From Brasilonema angustatum HA4187-MV1 (GTDB taxonomy: Bacteria > Cyanobacteriota > Cyanobacteriia > Cyanobacteriales > Nostocaceae), in assembly GCA_019359695.1 (NCBI GenBank), contig JAHHGV010000001.1, positions 332,053-396,052 of the forward strand: 64,000 nt of DNA. The letters run 5' to 3'. The position numbers were made by a program, and so were the translations under genes. This document shows, in pieces, positions 45,010-52,072 of this stretch (position 1 is its first letter; each line of letters opens with the position of its first letter). Under the pieces are notes generated by a model. The model was not told where the DNA came from. It searched no databases and was given only the letters and a program-made list of their open reading frames with translations.

Positions 45010-46746
45010 GTGCAAACATTTGACTTTACAACTCTTACCGCTGTTTGTAGCGACATCCGCGCTCACTGGCTACCATCGCGCGTAGAGCAGGTTTATCAAC
45101 GCAACAGCTACACAATTGCCGTAGCACTCCGCACCCTCAAGCAGCGGGGTTGGCTGGAAATTTCTTGGCATCCTCAAGCAGCACGCCTTCACATTGGTGA
45201 ACCACCACCAAGAACACCAGATACCTTTACTTTTAGTCAACAACTAGTGCACCAGTTGGGCGGTTTGGCGTTGGTAGGGCTTGAGGCGATCGCTCCTTGG
45301 GAACGTGTAGTTGATTTGCAATTTGCCCGTCGTCCAGGAGAAAGCGCCCTGTATCACCTGTACGTCGAAATCATGGGCAAGTACAGCAACGTAATTCTCA
45401 CCGATGCCAATAACAGCATTATCACGGTTGCCCATCAAGTCAAACAACAACAATCTAGTGTCCGTCCAATTCTGACAGGACAGCCTTATGAAACACCACC
45501 CAGTCTCACCGCTGCAACACCCAGCTTGAGTGAATCTCAAGAACGCTGGCAAGAACGAGTTAGCTTAGTACCAGGAGCAATCAAGCGTCAGTTGCTCAAA
45601 ACCCATCGCGGTGTTTCTCCTTCACTGATACAATCAATGCTGTTGGTATCAGACATCAACCCAGAGAGTTCCACAGACACGCTCAAACTCGATGACTGGC
45701 AACGGTTGTTTCACCGTTGGCAAGAATGGCTGCAAAAGGTCGAAAGCCAGAAGTTTGAACCTGGTTGGACACAACAAGGTTACACCGTGATTGGTTGGGG
45801 TGTCCACAAGAGGGCGAAAAATATCCAAGAGTTACTCAACCGTTACTACACGGATCAACTCAATCAACAAATATTTTCCCAACTGCGCCATCAATTGAGT
45901 CAAAAACTGAATAATCTTTTGGAAAAATTACGAGTCAAAGCTGCTACTTTTGAGCAACGCTTGCAGCAGTCAGAAAAAGCAGATGAATATCGACAAAATG
46001 CTGATTTGTTGATGGCGCATCTCCATCTATGGCAAGTGGGAATGACAGAAATTGTTATCCCTGATTTTGAAACTAGCGAACCAGTAAAAATCGCTTTACA
46101 GCCAGATAAAAATGCCGTCCAAAATGCCCAAAATCTCTACAAGCAGCATCAAAAACTCAAACGCGCTCGCATTGCTGTAGAACCTTTATTGGCAGAAGTC
46201 AGTGCTGAAATTGAGTATTTGGAGCAAGTGGAAGCAGCCATTTCGCAGATAGAAAATTACAACACAGCAGAAGATTTACAAGCTCTTGAAGAAATCCGCG
46301 AGGAACTTATTCAACAGCGGTATTTAGAAGACTCAGAATATCGCCGTCGCAGTCCAACGGAAGCTGCTAGCATGAACTTTTATCATTATCGCACTCCCAG
46401 TGGTTTTGAAGTTTTAATTGGTCGGAATAACCGCCAAAATGACCAATTAAGCTTTCGTGTGGCAAACGATTACGATTTATGGTTCCATGCTCAAGAGATT
46501 CCAGGTAGCCACGTGTTACTGCGTCTGGAAGCAGGTCGTGTCCCAGAAGAATCTGATTTGCAATATGTTGCTAACTTAACAGCATACTACAGTCGTGGTC
46601 GTCAAAGTGAACAGGTTCCAGTTGTTTACACTCAGCCAAAATATGTTTATAAACCCAAAGGAGCGAAACCGGGAATTGCTATCTACAAGCAAGAGCGTAT
46701 TATTTGGGGACAACCGCAGTCGTTGGTGCTTAATCCTAAGTCGTGA
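45010..46746 (+). CDS. rqcH: NFACT-family ribosome quality control protein (RqcH/Rqc2-like)
   Basis: RqcH/Rqc2 proteins bind stalled 50S subunits and add alanine tails to the nascent chain; members were formerly annotated as fibronectin-binding proteins. The 578-residue protein has an NFACT-N domain (about 1-200, starting MQTFDFTTLTAVCSDIRA), helix-hairpin and coiled-coil regions (about 280-430), and a C-terminal NFACT-R domain with FEVLIGRNNRQNDQLSF and WFHAQEIPGSHVLL near residues 465-510. The start is GTG at 45010. At the place of the functional Asp-Arg pair of known RqcH, the sequence reads PWERVVDLQF, so Asp appears to be Glu. Family membership is secure; alanine tailing is likely but untested. 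Confidence 0.88.
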   Translation: MQTFDFTTLTAVCSDIRAHWLPSRVEQVYQRNSYTIAVALRTLKQRGWLEISWHPQAARLHIGEPPPRTPDTFTFSQQLVHQLGGLALVGLEAIAPWERVVDLQFARRPGESALYHLYVEIMGKYSNVILTDANNSIITVAHQVKQQQSSVRPILTGQPYETPPSLTAATPSLSESQERWQERVSLVPGAIKRQLLKTHRGVSPSLIQSMLLVSDINPESSTDTLKLDDWQRLFHRWQEWLQKVESQKFEPGWTQQGYTVIGWGVHKRAKNIQELLNRYYTDQLNQQIFSQLRHQLSQKLNNLLEKLRVKAATFEQRLQQSEKADEYRQNADLLMAHLHLWQVGMTEIVIPDFETSEPVKIALQPDKNAVQNAQNLYKQHQKLKRARIAVEPLLAEVSAEIEYLEQVEAAISQIENYNTAEDLQALEEIREELIQQRYLEDSEYRRRSPTEAASMNFYHYRTPSGFEVLIGRNNRQNDQLSFRVANDYDLWFHAQEIPGSHVLLRLEAGRVPEESDLQYVANLTAYYSRGRQSEQVPVVYTQPKYVYKPKGAKPGIAIYKQERIIWGQPQSLVLNPKS

Positions 46747-47072
46747 GTTGCGAGTATATTTGTTGTTCAAAATACAAAAAAATTATTTAACTTTTGATTT
46801 TTAATTCAAAATTTAAATAATTTTCTGGCTACATACCATATTTAGAATTTTTCTTAAAGATGGAAACTTATTTTCTTCCTAAATATCTTTTTTTGATAAA
46901 TGTCATAAAAAATTTGTACTGACTGTTACAATATTGTTAAGAAAAGTATCCCGTTGCGTTTTGGGAACGCGCAACTTGGGGTTAACTGTTTTGAGAAGAC
47001 AACACAAATTAAGATGTTTAAAAAGACCAGCTGTGGTAGGCTGGTCTTTTTGTACTGTTTAATTTGTGCTTT
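46747..47072. other. Intergenic region with bidirectional terminator
   Basis: AT-rich DNA between the convergent RqcH-like and porin genes. The only clear element is the terminator at 47020-47051. Confidence 0.6.
47020..47051. terminator. Bidirectional terminator (porin end)
   Basis: AAAAAGACCAGC and GCTGGTCTTTTT form a 12-bp stem with an eight-base loop. T-runs are present on both strands, so it can stop the porin transcript (minus) and any read-through from the plus strand. Confidence 0.9.
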
Positions 47073-48746
47073 TCAAAAACTGAAGGTGGTTCTGACTGCA
47101 CCGATCACAACACCATCGTTGTTACTGTTATGATCTGGCGCTGTCAGCCAAATGACTCCTGGAGTTATGCTAATATTTTCGCTCACCTGATATTGGTAGA
47201 AAGCTTCAATGTGATAGGAAGTGTCTTCGTCTTTGCCGATCGCCCTCCTCAGAGAATCACTCACACCAGTCACTTTCGGCTCCATACCCACAATAATACC
47301 TGCGACGTTACCCTTTTTACCTAAATCCGGAAAGGCTAGGGTGACAGCATAATTCCAAATCTCAAGTTCCCCACGGGGAATTGTTCCACCAACAGAGGAC
47401 AAGGTGCGAGTATTGGTATAACCAGCCCAACCACCCAAAACGAACTTAGGGCTAAGCTGGAAGGATGCTTCTATACCATAGGAATTACTGGAAATTGGTA
47501 CATCAAGCTCTGAGAAGGTCGCTAAACGATCTGGTAGATTGGGATTATTTGCCAATGCTGATCGTAGGTTGGCACGGTTGCTACCAGTACTACCGTTAGC
47601 AGTGAAATCATTGTTATAAGCATTCACATAGGTCAAACCAAAGGTAAATTTGTCACTTGGTTTGATAGTTAGCTGTGCCATTGCGCCATAAGGACCATTG
47701 AACAGACCACTTCCCCTGTCAGGATTGGCAGCGGCGTTTGCTAAATACCCTAAGCTAAGTTCCAGGTTCTTGCTGAACTCGTGCCTAAGTCCTAAACCAG
47801 TACCATTAAGCTGATAGTAAATTGGGTTGCGAGTGCCAAAATGAGAAAGGGCACCGGTACCACCATCCCCATCCAGGAAAGGGTTAACTGTATTGGTAAA
47901 ATCATCAATCGCACCTGCATTGGCTTCAACAACAACGGTTGTTTTCTCGCCAATCTTAAACTGATACAGCAGTGCGTCTAGCCCTACATCATTACTGTTA
48001 CTGTCATCGAAAGCGCCGCCTGCGAATCGGAAGTCGCCTTCTGGTGTGAACGTAGAGGTGCTAGAGAAAGCATTCAAGTTGCTCGCCTGTAGTCGAGTTC
48101 TGAGTAAATCTTCGCCATTAAAGGTTGTGTCAAAGTTGAGGCGAATTCGATCTCCTACGATAGTATTCCGGCTTATTTTTTCTCCCCTTGCATTCTCTCC
48201 TGTCGCAATTCCTGCCACTGTCACCACAGCTTCAGCGTTGAGTTTGGTTGTAGTCGAAAATTGATTTGCCTCCAACTCAGCAGCTTTTGCTTCCAAAGTA
48301 TCCACACGACCTCGCAGTGTAGCCAGTTCTGCTGCAAATTCTTCTTGTAATCTTTGTAATGTCGCTAAATCTTGTTTATTTACCAAATCTGCTGTAGCTG
48401 TGGCTATGAGTTCGTTAACTCGGTTGAGACAAGCATTCAACCCAGCTGCGAATTCATATCGCGTCATCGCTCGATTTCCGCGATAAGTCCCATTCGGGTA
48501 TCCAGCAATACAGCCATAGCGCTCCACTAAGGATTGCAGTGCTTGAAAAGCCCAATCTGTGGGTTGTACATCTGATAGCTGAGACACCGAAGTGACTTGT
48601 GCCCTTGTCTTGTTTTGGGTGGTATTCTCAGCTTGTTTGATTTCTAAATTGGCTGGTGTTTCCCCTGCAACAGCAGTGGTACTCATCGCTAACATTGCCC
48701 CGAGAACTGCTGGGCCAGCCAGCAAAGATTTCCACAAGTTTGTCAT
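47073..48746 (-). CDS. SLH-domain outer-membrane porin (OprB/iron-uptake-porin type)
   Basis: A 557-residue outer-membrane protein. A signal peptide ends near TTAVAGE, then an SLH domain (near residues 58-105: DVQPTDWAFQALQSLVERYG, AGYPNGTYRGNRAMTRYEFA) anchors it to the cell wall. A coiled coil (about 120-165, ATLRGRVDTLEAKAAELE) leads to a beta-barrel of the OprB/SOMP type that ends in Phe (TTFSF), the outer-membrane insertion signal. The start is placed at 48746 (GAGGAAAAA upstream); a further 12 in-frame codons are not used. It is a single gene with a strong terminator. A Fur-box-like sequence lies 280 bp upstream, which would agree with a role in iron uptake. Confidence 0.88.
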   Translation of the reverse strand: MTNLWKSLLAGPAVLGAMLAMSTTAVAGETPANLEIKQAENTTQNKTRAQVTSVSQLSDVQPTDWAFQALQSLVERYGCIAGYPNGTYRGNRAMTRYEFAAGLNACLNRVNELIATATADLVNKQDLATLQRLQEEFAAELATLRGRVDTLEAKAAELEANQFSTTTKLNAEAVVTVAGIATGENARGEKISRNTIVGDRIRLNFDTTFNGEDLLRTRLQASNLNAFSSTSTFTPEGDFRFAGGAFDDSNSNDVGLDALLYQFKIGEKTTVVVEANAGAIDDFTNTVNPFLDGDGGTGALSHFGTRNPIYYQLNGTGLGLRHEFSKNLELSLGYLANAAANPDRGSGLFNGPYGAMAQLTIKPSDKFTFGLTYVNAYNNDFTANGSTGSNRANLRSALANNPNLPDRLATFSELDVPISSNSYGIEASFQLSPKFVLGGWAGYTNTRTLSSVGGTIPRGELEIWNYAVTLAFPDLGKKGNVAGIIVGMEPKVTGVSDSLRRAIGKDEDTSYHIEAFYQYQVSENISITPGVIWLTAPDHNSNNDGVVIGAVRTTFSF

Positions 48747-49027
48747 TTTTTCCTCACACCAATTCTCAATTAGTAGCCACACTCTGCTTTCTTAAAACTC
48801 ATTTTTTATAGAAAGTAGTTTCATTAATTTATCAGTAATCAACAAATGGTTTAACAACAAATTTCAAAAATTATCATTAAATCTGCATATATATCAAAGT
48901 AAAACTCCTACACGACAAATTACAAGAGTTCACTCGGAATAAATATATACATTTGTTCAGTCTAAGTACATACAGCAGTACTTCTTGAAAAATTTTGTTG
49001 TTATTACTAATACCTAATCAGGAAATT

Positions 49028-49046
49028 CAATGTAATAATCATTATC
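49028..49046 (-). promoter_or_regulatory. Candidate Fur box
   Basis: The 19 bases match 14 of 19 positions of the classical Fur consensus GATAATGATAATCATTATC, with the whole right half (ATAATCATTATC) intact. It lies 282 bp upstream of the porin start. The distance is long but possible if the porin has a long leader. Confidence 0.35.
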
Positions 49047-49483
49047 ATAGAATCTTTAAAATAAATCTCATTATCAACAAAACTTAAACACAGTAAACCA
49101 AACAGTTTTCAGTAAGGACAAAACAGTGAGCTGGACTGACACCAGACGTAGAAGAAAATGTAGAATTTTAGTACCACCGAAAACAAAAATTGACCCCCGT
49201 ACAGGTTTGCCATGACATCCACATGGTGAGTCGCCCTTTGTGAGCATCGCTTGGGGCAATGCAAACGGAGTTTGTATTGGTGTTCCAGAAGTCGCACTTT
49301 AGCCCCAAAACCTTTTAGCAACCTAAGATCCTGCCTTCCGTCGCTATCAACATCATCAATAATTGACACTCCCACACGTAACATGACATGGCAAGCTTTC
49401 TGAGTCAGCCTACTACTGATGAGTTTCCCTGTCGCCTTTTGTGATATTGGTATTACAGCAGCTCTATCTCTACCTGAAGTGTT

Positions 49484-49676
49484 ATGGCTTTTGCGGATCT
49501 GTCAATTGCCGAGATAGCCACTGACTACAGTGTTCCTGTGGAAAAGGTGTTGTCTATGTGTGACGAACTTTTAATTGCCTACAAACCCTAAGACCCCTTT
49601 GGCTCGCTTAGGATACAAAGGCAATTATTTCCCAAATTCTGTCTGAAGGACACTTAGAAGGTACTGGCAACTGAGT
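49484..49676 (+). pseudogene. Frameshifted small conserved-type gene upstream of psbV
   Basis: Translation from the ATG at 49484 gives a convincing helical peptide (MAFADLSIAEIATDYSVPVE, then KVLSMCDELLIAYKP) that stops at 49591. A second convincing stretch, KAIISQILSEGHLEGTGN, continues in another frame to the stop at 49674-49676. Between them lie at least two small indels (near 49586 and 49612). Together they would form a protein of about 64 residues. The family is not recognised with certainty; a short helix-rich, IF2-N-like fold is possible. It is either a recent pseudogene or an assembly-error site. Confidence 0.6.
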
Positions 49677-49820
49677 TAATGAAACCGAAGTGACTTGAGT
49701 TGCTTATAGCTCGTGCCTAATAGCAAACAATATTAACACTCAGCAATTAGCCATGAGCACGAATGAGATTGAGCATTGTCATCTTAGCTGTGTTGAGCAT
49801 CAAAATCGTTAAGGGGAAAA

Positions 49821-50312
49821 ATGTTTAGAAAATTGTTTGGCATTTTTGCGGCAACTATTTTGCTGACCTTTCAATTCGTTGTCGGTAGCGCCTCCGCAGT
49901 GCAACTAGATAAAACGACCCGCACGGTGACATTAAATGAGGGTGGCGAGACTACTGTCGTCAGCCTTAAACAACTCAAAGAAGGCAAACGCTTATTTAAC
50001 AACACTTGCTCCCAGTGTCATCCTGGAGGTATTACCAAGACAAACCAAAACATAGGACTCGATCCTGAAACACTCGCCCTAGCGACACCAAACCGTAACA
50101 ATGTTGAAGGTTTGGTGGACTATCTGAAAAATCCTACCACCTTTGACGGGGAAGAGGAAATTTCTGAATTACACCCCAGCACCAAGAGCGCAGATATTTT
50201 CACAGAAATGAGAAATCTGACCGATGATGACCTAGAGGCGATCGCTGGTTATATTCTCGTGCAACCGAAGGTTGACCCTATACGATGGGGAGGCGGTAAA
50301 ATTTATTACTAA
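49821..50312 (+). CDS. psbV: Cytochrome c550 of photosystem II
   Basis: PsbV is an extrinsic lumenal subunit that stabilises the oxygen-evolving complex of photosystem II. The 163-residue precursor has a 26-residue signal peptide ending SASA. The heme attachment site is CSQCH (Cys63, Cys66, His67), and the second axial ligand His118 in EISELHPST corresponds to His92 of the mature protein. The C-terminus, PKVDPIRWGGGKIYY, is the conserved PsbV end that reaches into the complex. AAGGGG precedes the start. petE and petJ follow on the same strand, each with its own leader. Confidence 0.97.
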   Translation: MFRKLFGIFAATILLTFQFVVGSASAVQLDKTTRTVTLNEGGETTVVSLKQLKEGKRLFNNTCSQCHPGGITKTNQNIGLDPETLALATPNRNNVEGLVDYLKNPTTFDGEEEISELHPSTKSADIFTEMRNLTDDDLEAIAGYILVQPKVDPIRWGGGKIYY

Positions 50313-50813
50313 AACGAGTAGCTTGATTTAGTTATTAGTCATTAGTGAGCCAGGGCTGTACCGAGGTTTTCCTCGTGCTGGCTCTGGCTCTGCTGTTGGA
50401 TCATTAGAAGCTCTCTAAATAGAGACTAATGATTTATTCACTACTACACACCAACAAAATAAAACACACATACCCCTCACCGCTACGCGTCTGTCCTTGG
50501 GACGAGCGCGGTACTACTGACTAATGACTACAAACTATTTTTAATGGAGGTTGATTAACAGTTACAACACTTAGGAAAATAGTTGGAGTCAGTGAGCTGG
50601 AATTGAGGACAAAAAGAGTTTTTTGGAACTTAGTACTTAAGACTGATGAATCATATACATCTTTGTGTTTTATAGTCAAGTCGTCATTGCTGATGACAAT
50701 AGTATGATCCGCCAATATTAAAAAAAAATTTGCATCTACGACATATTGTCATATTTGGCTTAATTTTATTTAAAATGGATAAGGAAGATAAAACCTGCTG
50801 TTAGGAGAAAGCC
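50313..50813. other. psbV-petE intergenic region
   Basis: A hairpin (50347-50390: GAGCCAG/CTGGCTC with an inner CCGAGG/CCTCG) probably ends the psbV transcript. A small repeat (CCTCACCGCTACGCG, GGGACGAGCGCGG) lies near 50475-50512. The rest is AT-rich promoter DNA for petE, with TTAGGAGAAAGCC before its start. Confidence 0.6.
50347..50390 (+). terminator. Hairpin downstream of psbV
   Basis: Outer stem GAGCCAG/CTGGCTC and inner stem CGAGG/CCTCG around a TTTT loop, 35 bases after the psbV stop. No long T-run follows. Confidence 0.5.
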
Positions 50814-51233
50814 ATGAAAATAATCGCGTCAAGCTTACGGCGCTTTAGTCTAGCATTGTTAACAATTTTTTTCGTTGTCAGTAGCTTAGCTGTTTTTGCT
50901 CCCAGTGCTTCAGCGGAAACATATACTGTCAAACTGGGTAGTGATAAAGGAATGTTGGTATTTCAGCCAAAGCAATTGACAGTTAAACCAGGCGACACAA
51001 TTGAATGGCTGAACAACAAAGTTCCTCCTCATAATGTTGTGTTTGATCCAGCCAAAAATCCTGCCAAGAGTAAGGAAGTTGCCAAAGATTTGTCTCATAA
51101 GAAGTTGCTCATGAGTCCTGGTCAAAAAACAACAACAACTATCCCAGCAGACGCAGCTCCGGGTGAATACACTTTCTACTGCGAACCTCACCGTGGCGCA
51201 GGTATGGTTGGCAAAGTCACTGTCGAAGGCTAG
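50814..51233 (+). CDS. petE: Plastocyanin
   Basis: Plastocyanin is the lumenal copper protein that carries electrons from cytochrome b6f to photosystem I. The 139-residue precursor has a 34-residue signal peptide ending SASA before ETYTVKLG. The copper ligands are all present: His73 in PPHNVVF, then Cys123, His126 and Met131 in YCEPHRGAGM. Length is normal. TTAGGAG precedes the start. In cyanobacteria plastocyanin and cytochrome c6 usually replace one another by copper supply; here the petJ gene lies 361 bp downstream. Confidence 0.97.
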   Translation: MKIIASSLRRFSLALLTIFFVVSSLAVFAPSASAETYTVKLGSDKGMLVFQPKQLTVKPGDTIEWLNNKVPPHNVVFDPAKNPAKSKEVAKDLSHKKLLMSPGQKTTTTIPADAAPGEYTFYCEPHRGAGMVGKVTVEG

Positions 51234-51594
51234 ATTTAAGCTGTTGACAGAAAAACTTCATCGTGTTATACAAGAGCGAATTACGCTTTTAGAAACAGAC
51301 CCTAATGTTGGGATGTTTACATGAGGGGTTATCAGTGGTGACAAGTTTTATCCTCGTCCAAGAGTTGATAGCAACAAACAGAGGTAAACTCGTCACCGCT
51401 AATTTTGAAAAAATTTGTATCTAAACAAACAAATTCTCTCGTTAGTCACAAATAATTTAGAGCATTACGGCATAGTCGCACGAGTAAGTTAGCAACTGTA
51501 TCAAAGAGTAGTTCCTTTGAGACTTCTGGCAGCCTTACAATAGTTACTGGAGACTGTTTTTGAGTCGCTGGAGGCTAGTTGCAAGGAGAATCTC
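51234..51594. other. petE-petJ intergenic region with possible coding remnant
   Basis: Right after petE the plus strand is codon-like for about 30 codons (LLTEKLHRVIQERITLLETD...), stops, then continues as GVISGDKFYPRPRVDS. This may be the tail of a decayed gene; no family recognised. I saw no GTA-N5-TAC pattern of the kind described for the copper-responsive PetR/BlaI repressor. AAGGAG at 51583 is the petJ ribosome binding site. Confidence 0.4.
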
Positions 51595-51978
51595 TTGAGA
51601 ATAGTTTTATTTATAGCTTTATTGGCGATCGCCCTTTGGGCGGCTCCCTGCTGGAACATCGCCTTGTTCCAATTTACATTTATTGATTCAGCACTTGCAG
51701 CCGAAATATCCTACGGTGCCAAAATCTTTAAAGCTAACTGCTCTTCTTGTCACATAGGTGGTGGTAACATCCTGATTAGCGAAAAAACTTTGAAAAAGGA
51801 AGCTTTATCAAAGTACCTGGAGGATTATGATGCAGACTCAATCCAAGCGATTATCTACCAGGTGCAAAATGGTAAGAATGCTATGCCCGCATTCAAGAGT
51901 AAGTTAAGTGAACAGGAGATTATAGACGTAGCTGCTTACATTGTCGAAAAAGCAGAACAAGGCTGGCAAGATAGCTAA
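51595..51978 (+). CDS. petJ: Cytochrome c6 (or c6-like) electron carrier
   Basis: Cytochrome c6 is the lumenal heme alternative to plastocyanin as electron donor to photosystem I. The 127-residue precursor starts at TTG, supported by AAGGAG six bases upstream. A long hydrophobic signal ends near SALAAE (about residue 36). Heme attachment is CSSCH (Cys49, Cys52, His53), and the axial Met97 lies in KNAMPAFKSKLSEQE, a conserved c6 segment. The mature size of about 91 residues fits. The CSSC form and GGGNI differ slightly from typical c6, so a c6-like (c6B/c6C) paralogue is possible. A strong terminator follows. Confidence 0.88.
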   Translation: MRIVLFIALLAIALWAAPCWNIALFQFTFIDSALAAEISYGAKIFKANCSSCHIGGGNILISEKTLKKEALSKYLEDYDADSIQAIIYQVQNGKNAMPAFKSKLSEQEIIDVAAYIVEKAEQGWQDS

Positions 51979-51995
51979 AAATACAATACAAAAAG

Positions 51996-52025
51996 AAAAC
52001 CCTCTGGGACACCAGAGGGTTTTTT
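51996..52025 (+). terminator. Rho-independent terminator of petJ
   Basis: AAAACCCTCTGG and CCAGAGGGTTTT form a 12-bp stem with a four-base loop and a T-run, 18 bases after the stop codon. Confidence 0.93.
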
Positions 52026-52072
52026 CTTGATGGGAAGCAAGATCAGGAACTTTAGTTGAGTGATTACTGTTT

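Larger units (their letters stand above)
48747..49820. other. Long intergenic region with a Fur-box-like site and a decayed small gene
   Basis: 1.07 kb between the porin (minus) and psbV (plus) genes. Holds a Fur-box-like sequence (49028-49046) and a frameshifted small gene (49484-49676). Around 49109-49384 the minus strand is open for 91 codons, but nothing recognisable is encoded. AAGGGG at 49811 is the psbV ribosome binding site. Confidence 0.55.

Noticed and set aside
49109..49384. Minus-strand open frame of 91 codons upstream of psbV
   Set aside because: The first part looks somewhat protein-like (VSIIDDVDSDGRQDLRLL) but the end is hydrophobic noise, and no start signal or family was recognised.
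50700..50813. PetR/BlaI-type copper operator (GTA-N5-TAC) upstream of petE
   Set aside because: No matching sequence by eye, either here or upstream of petJ.
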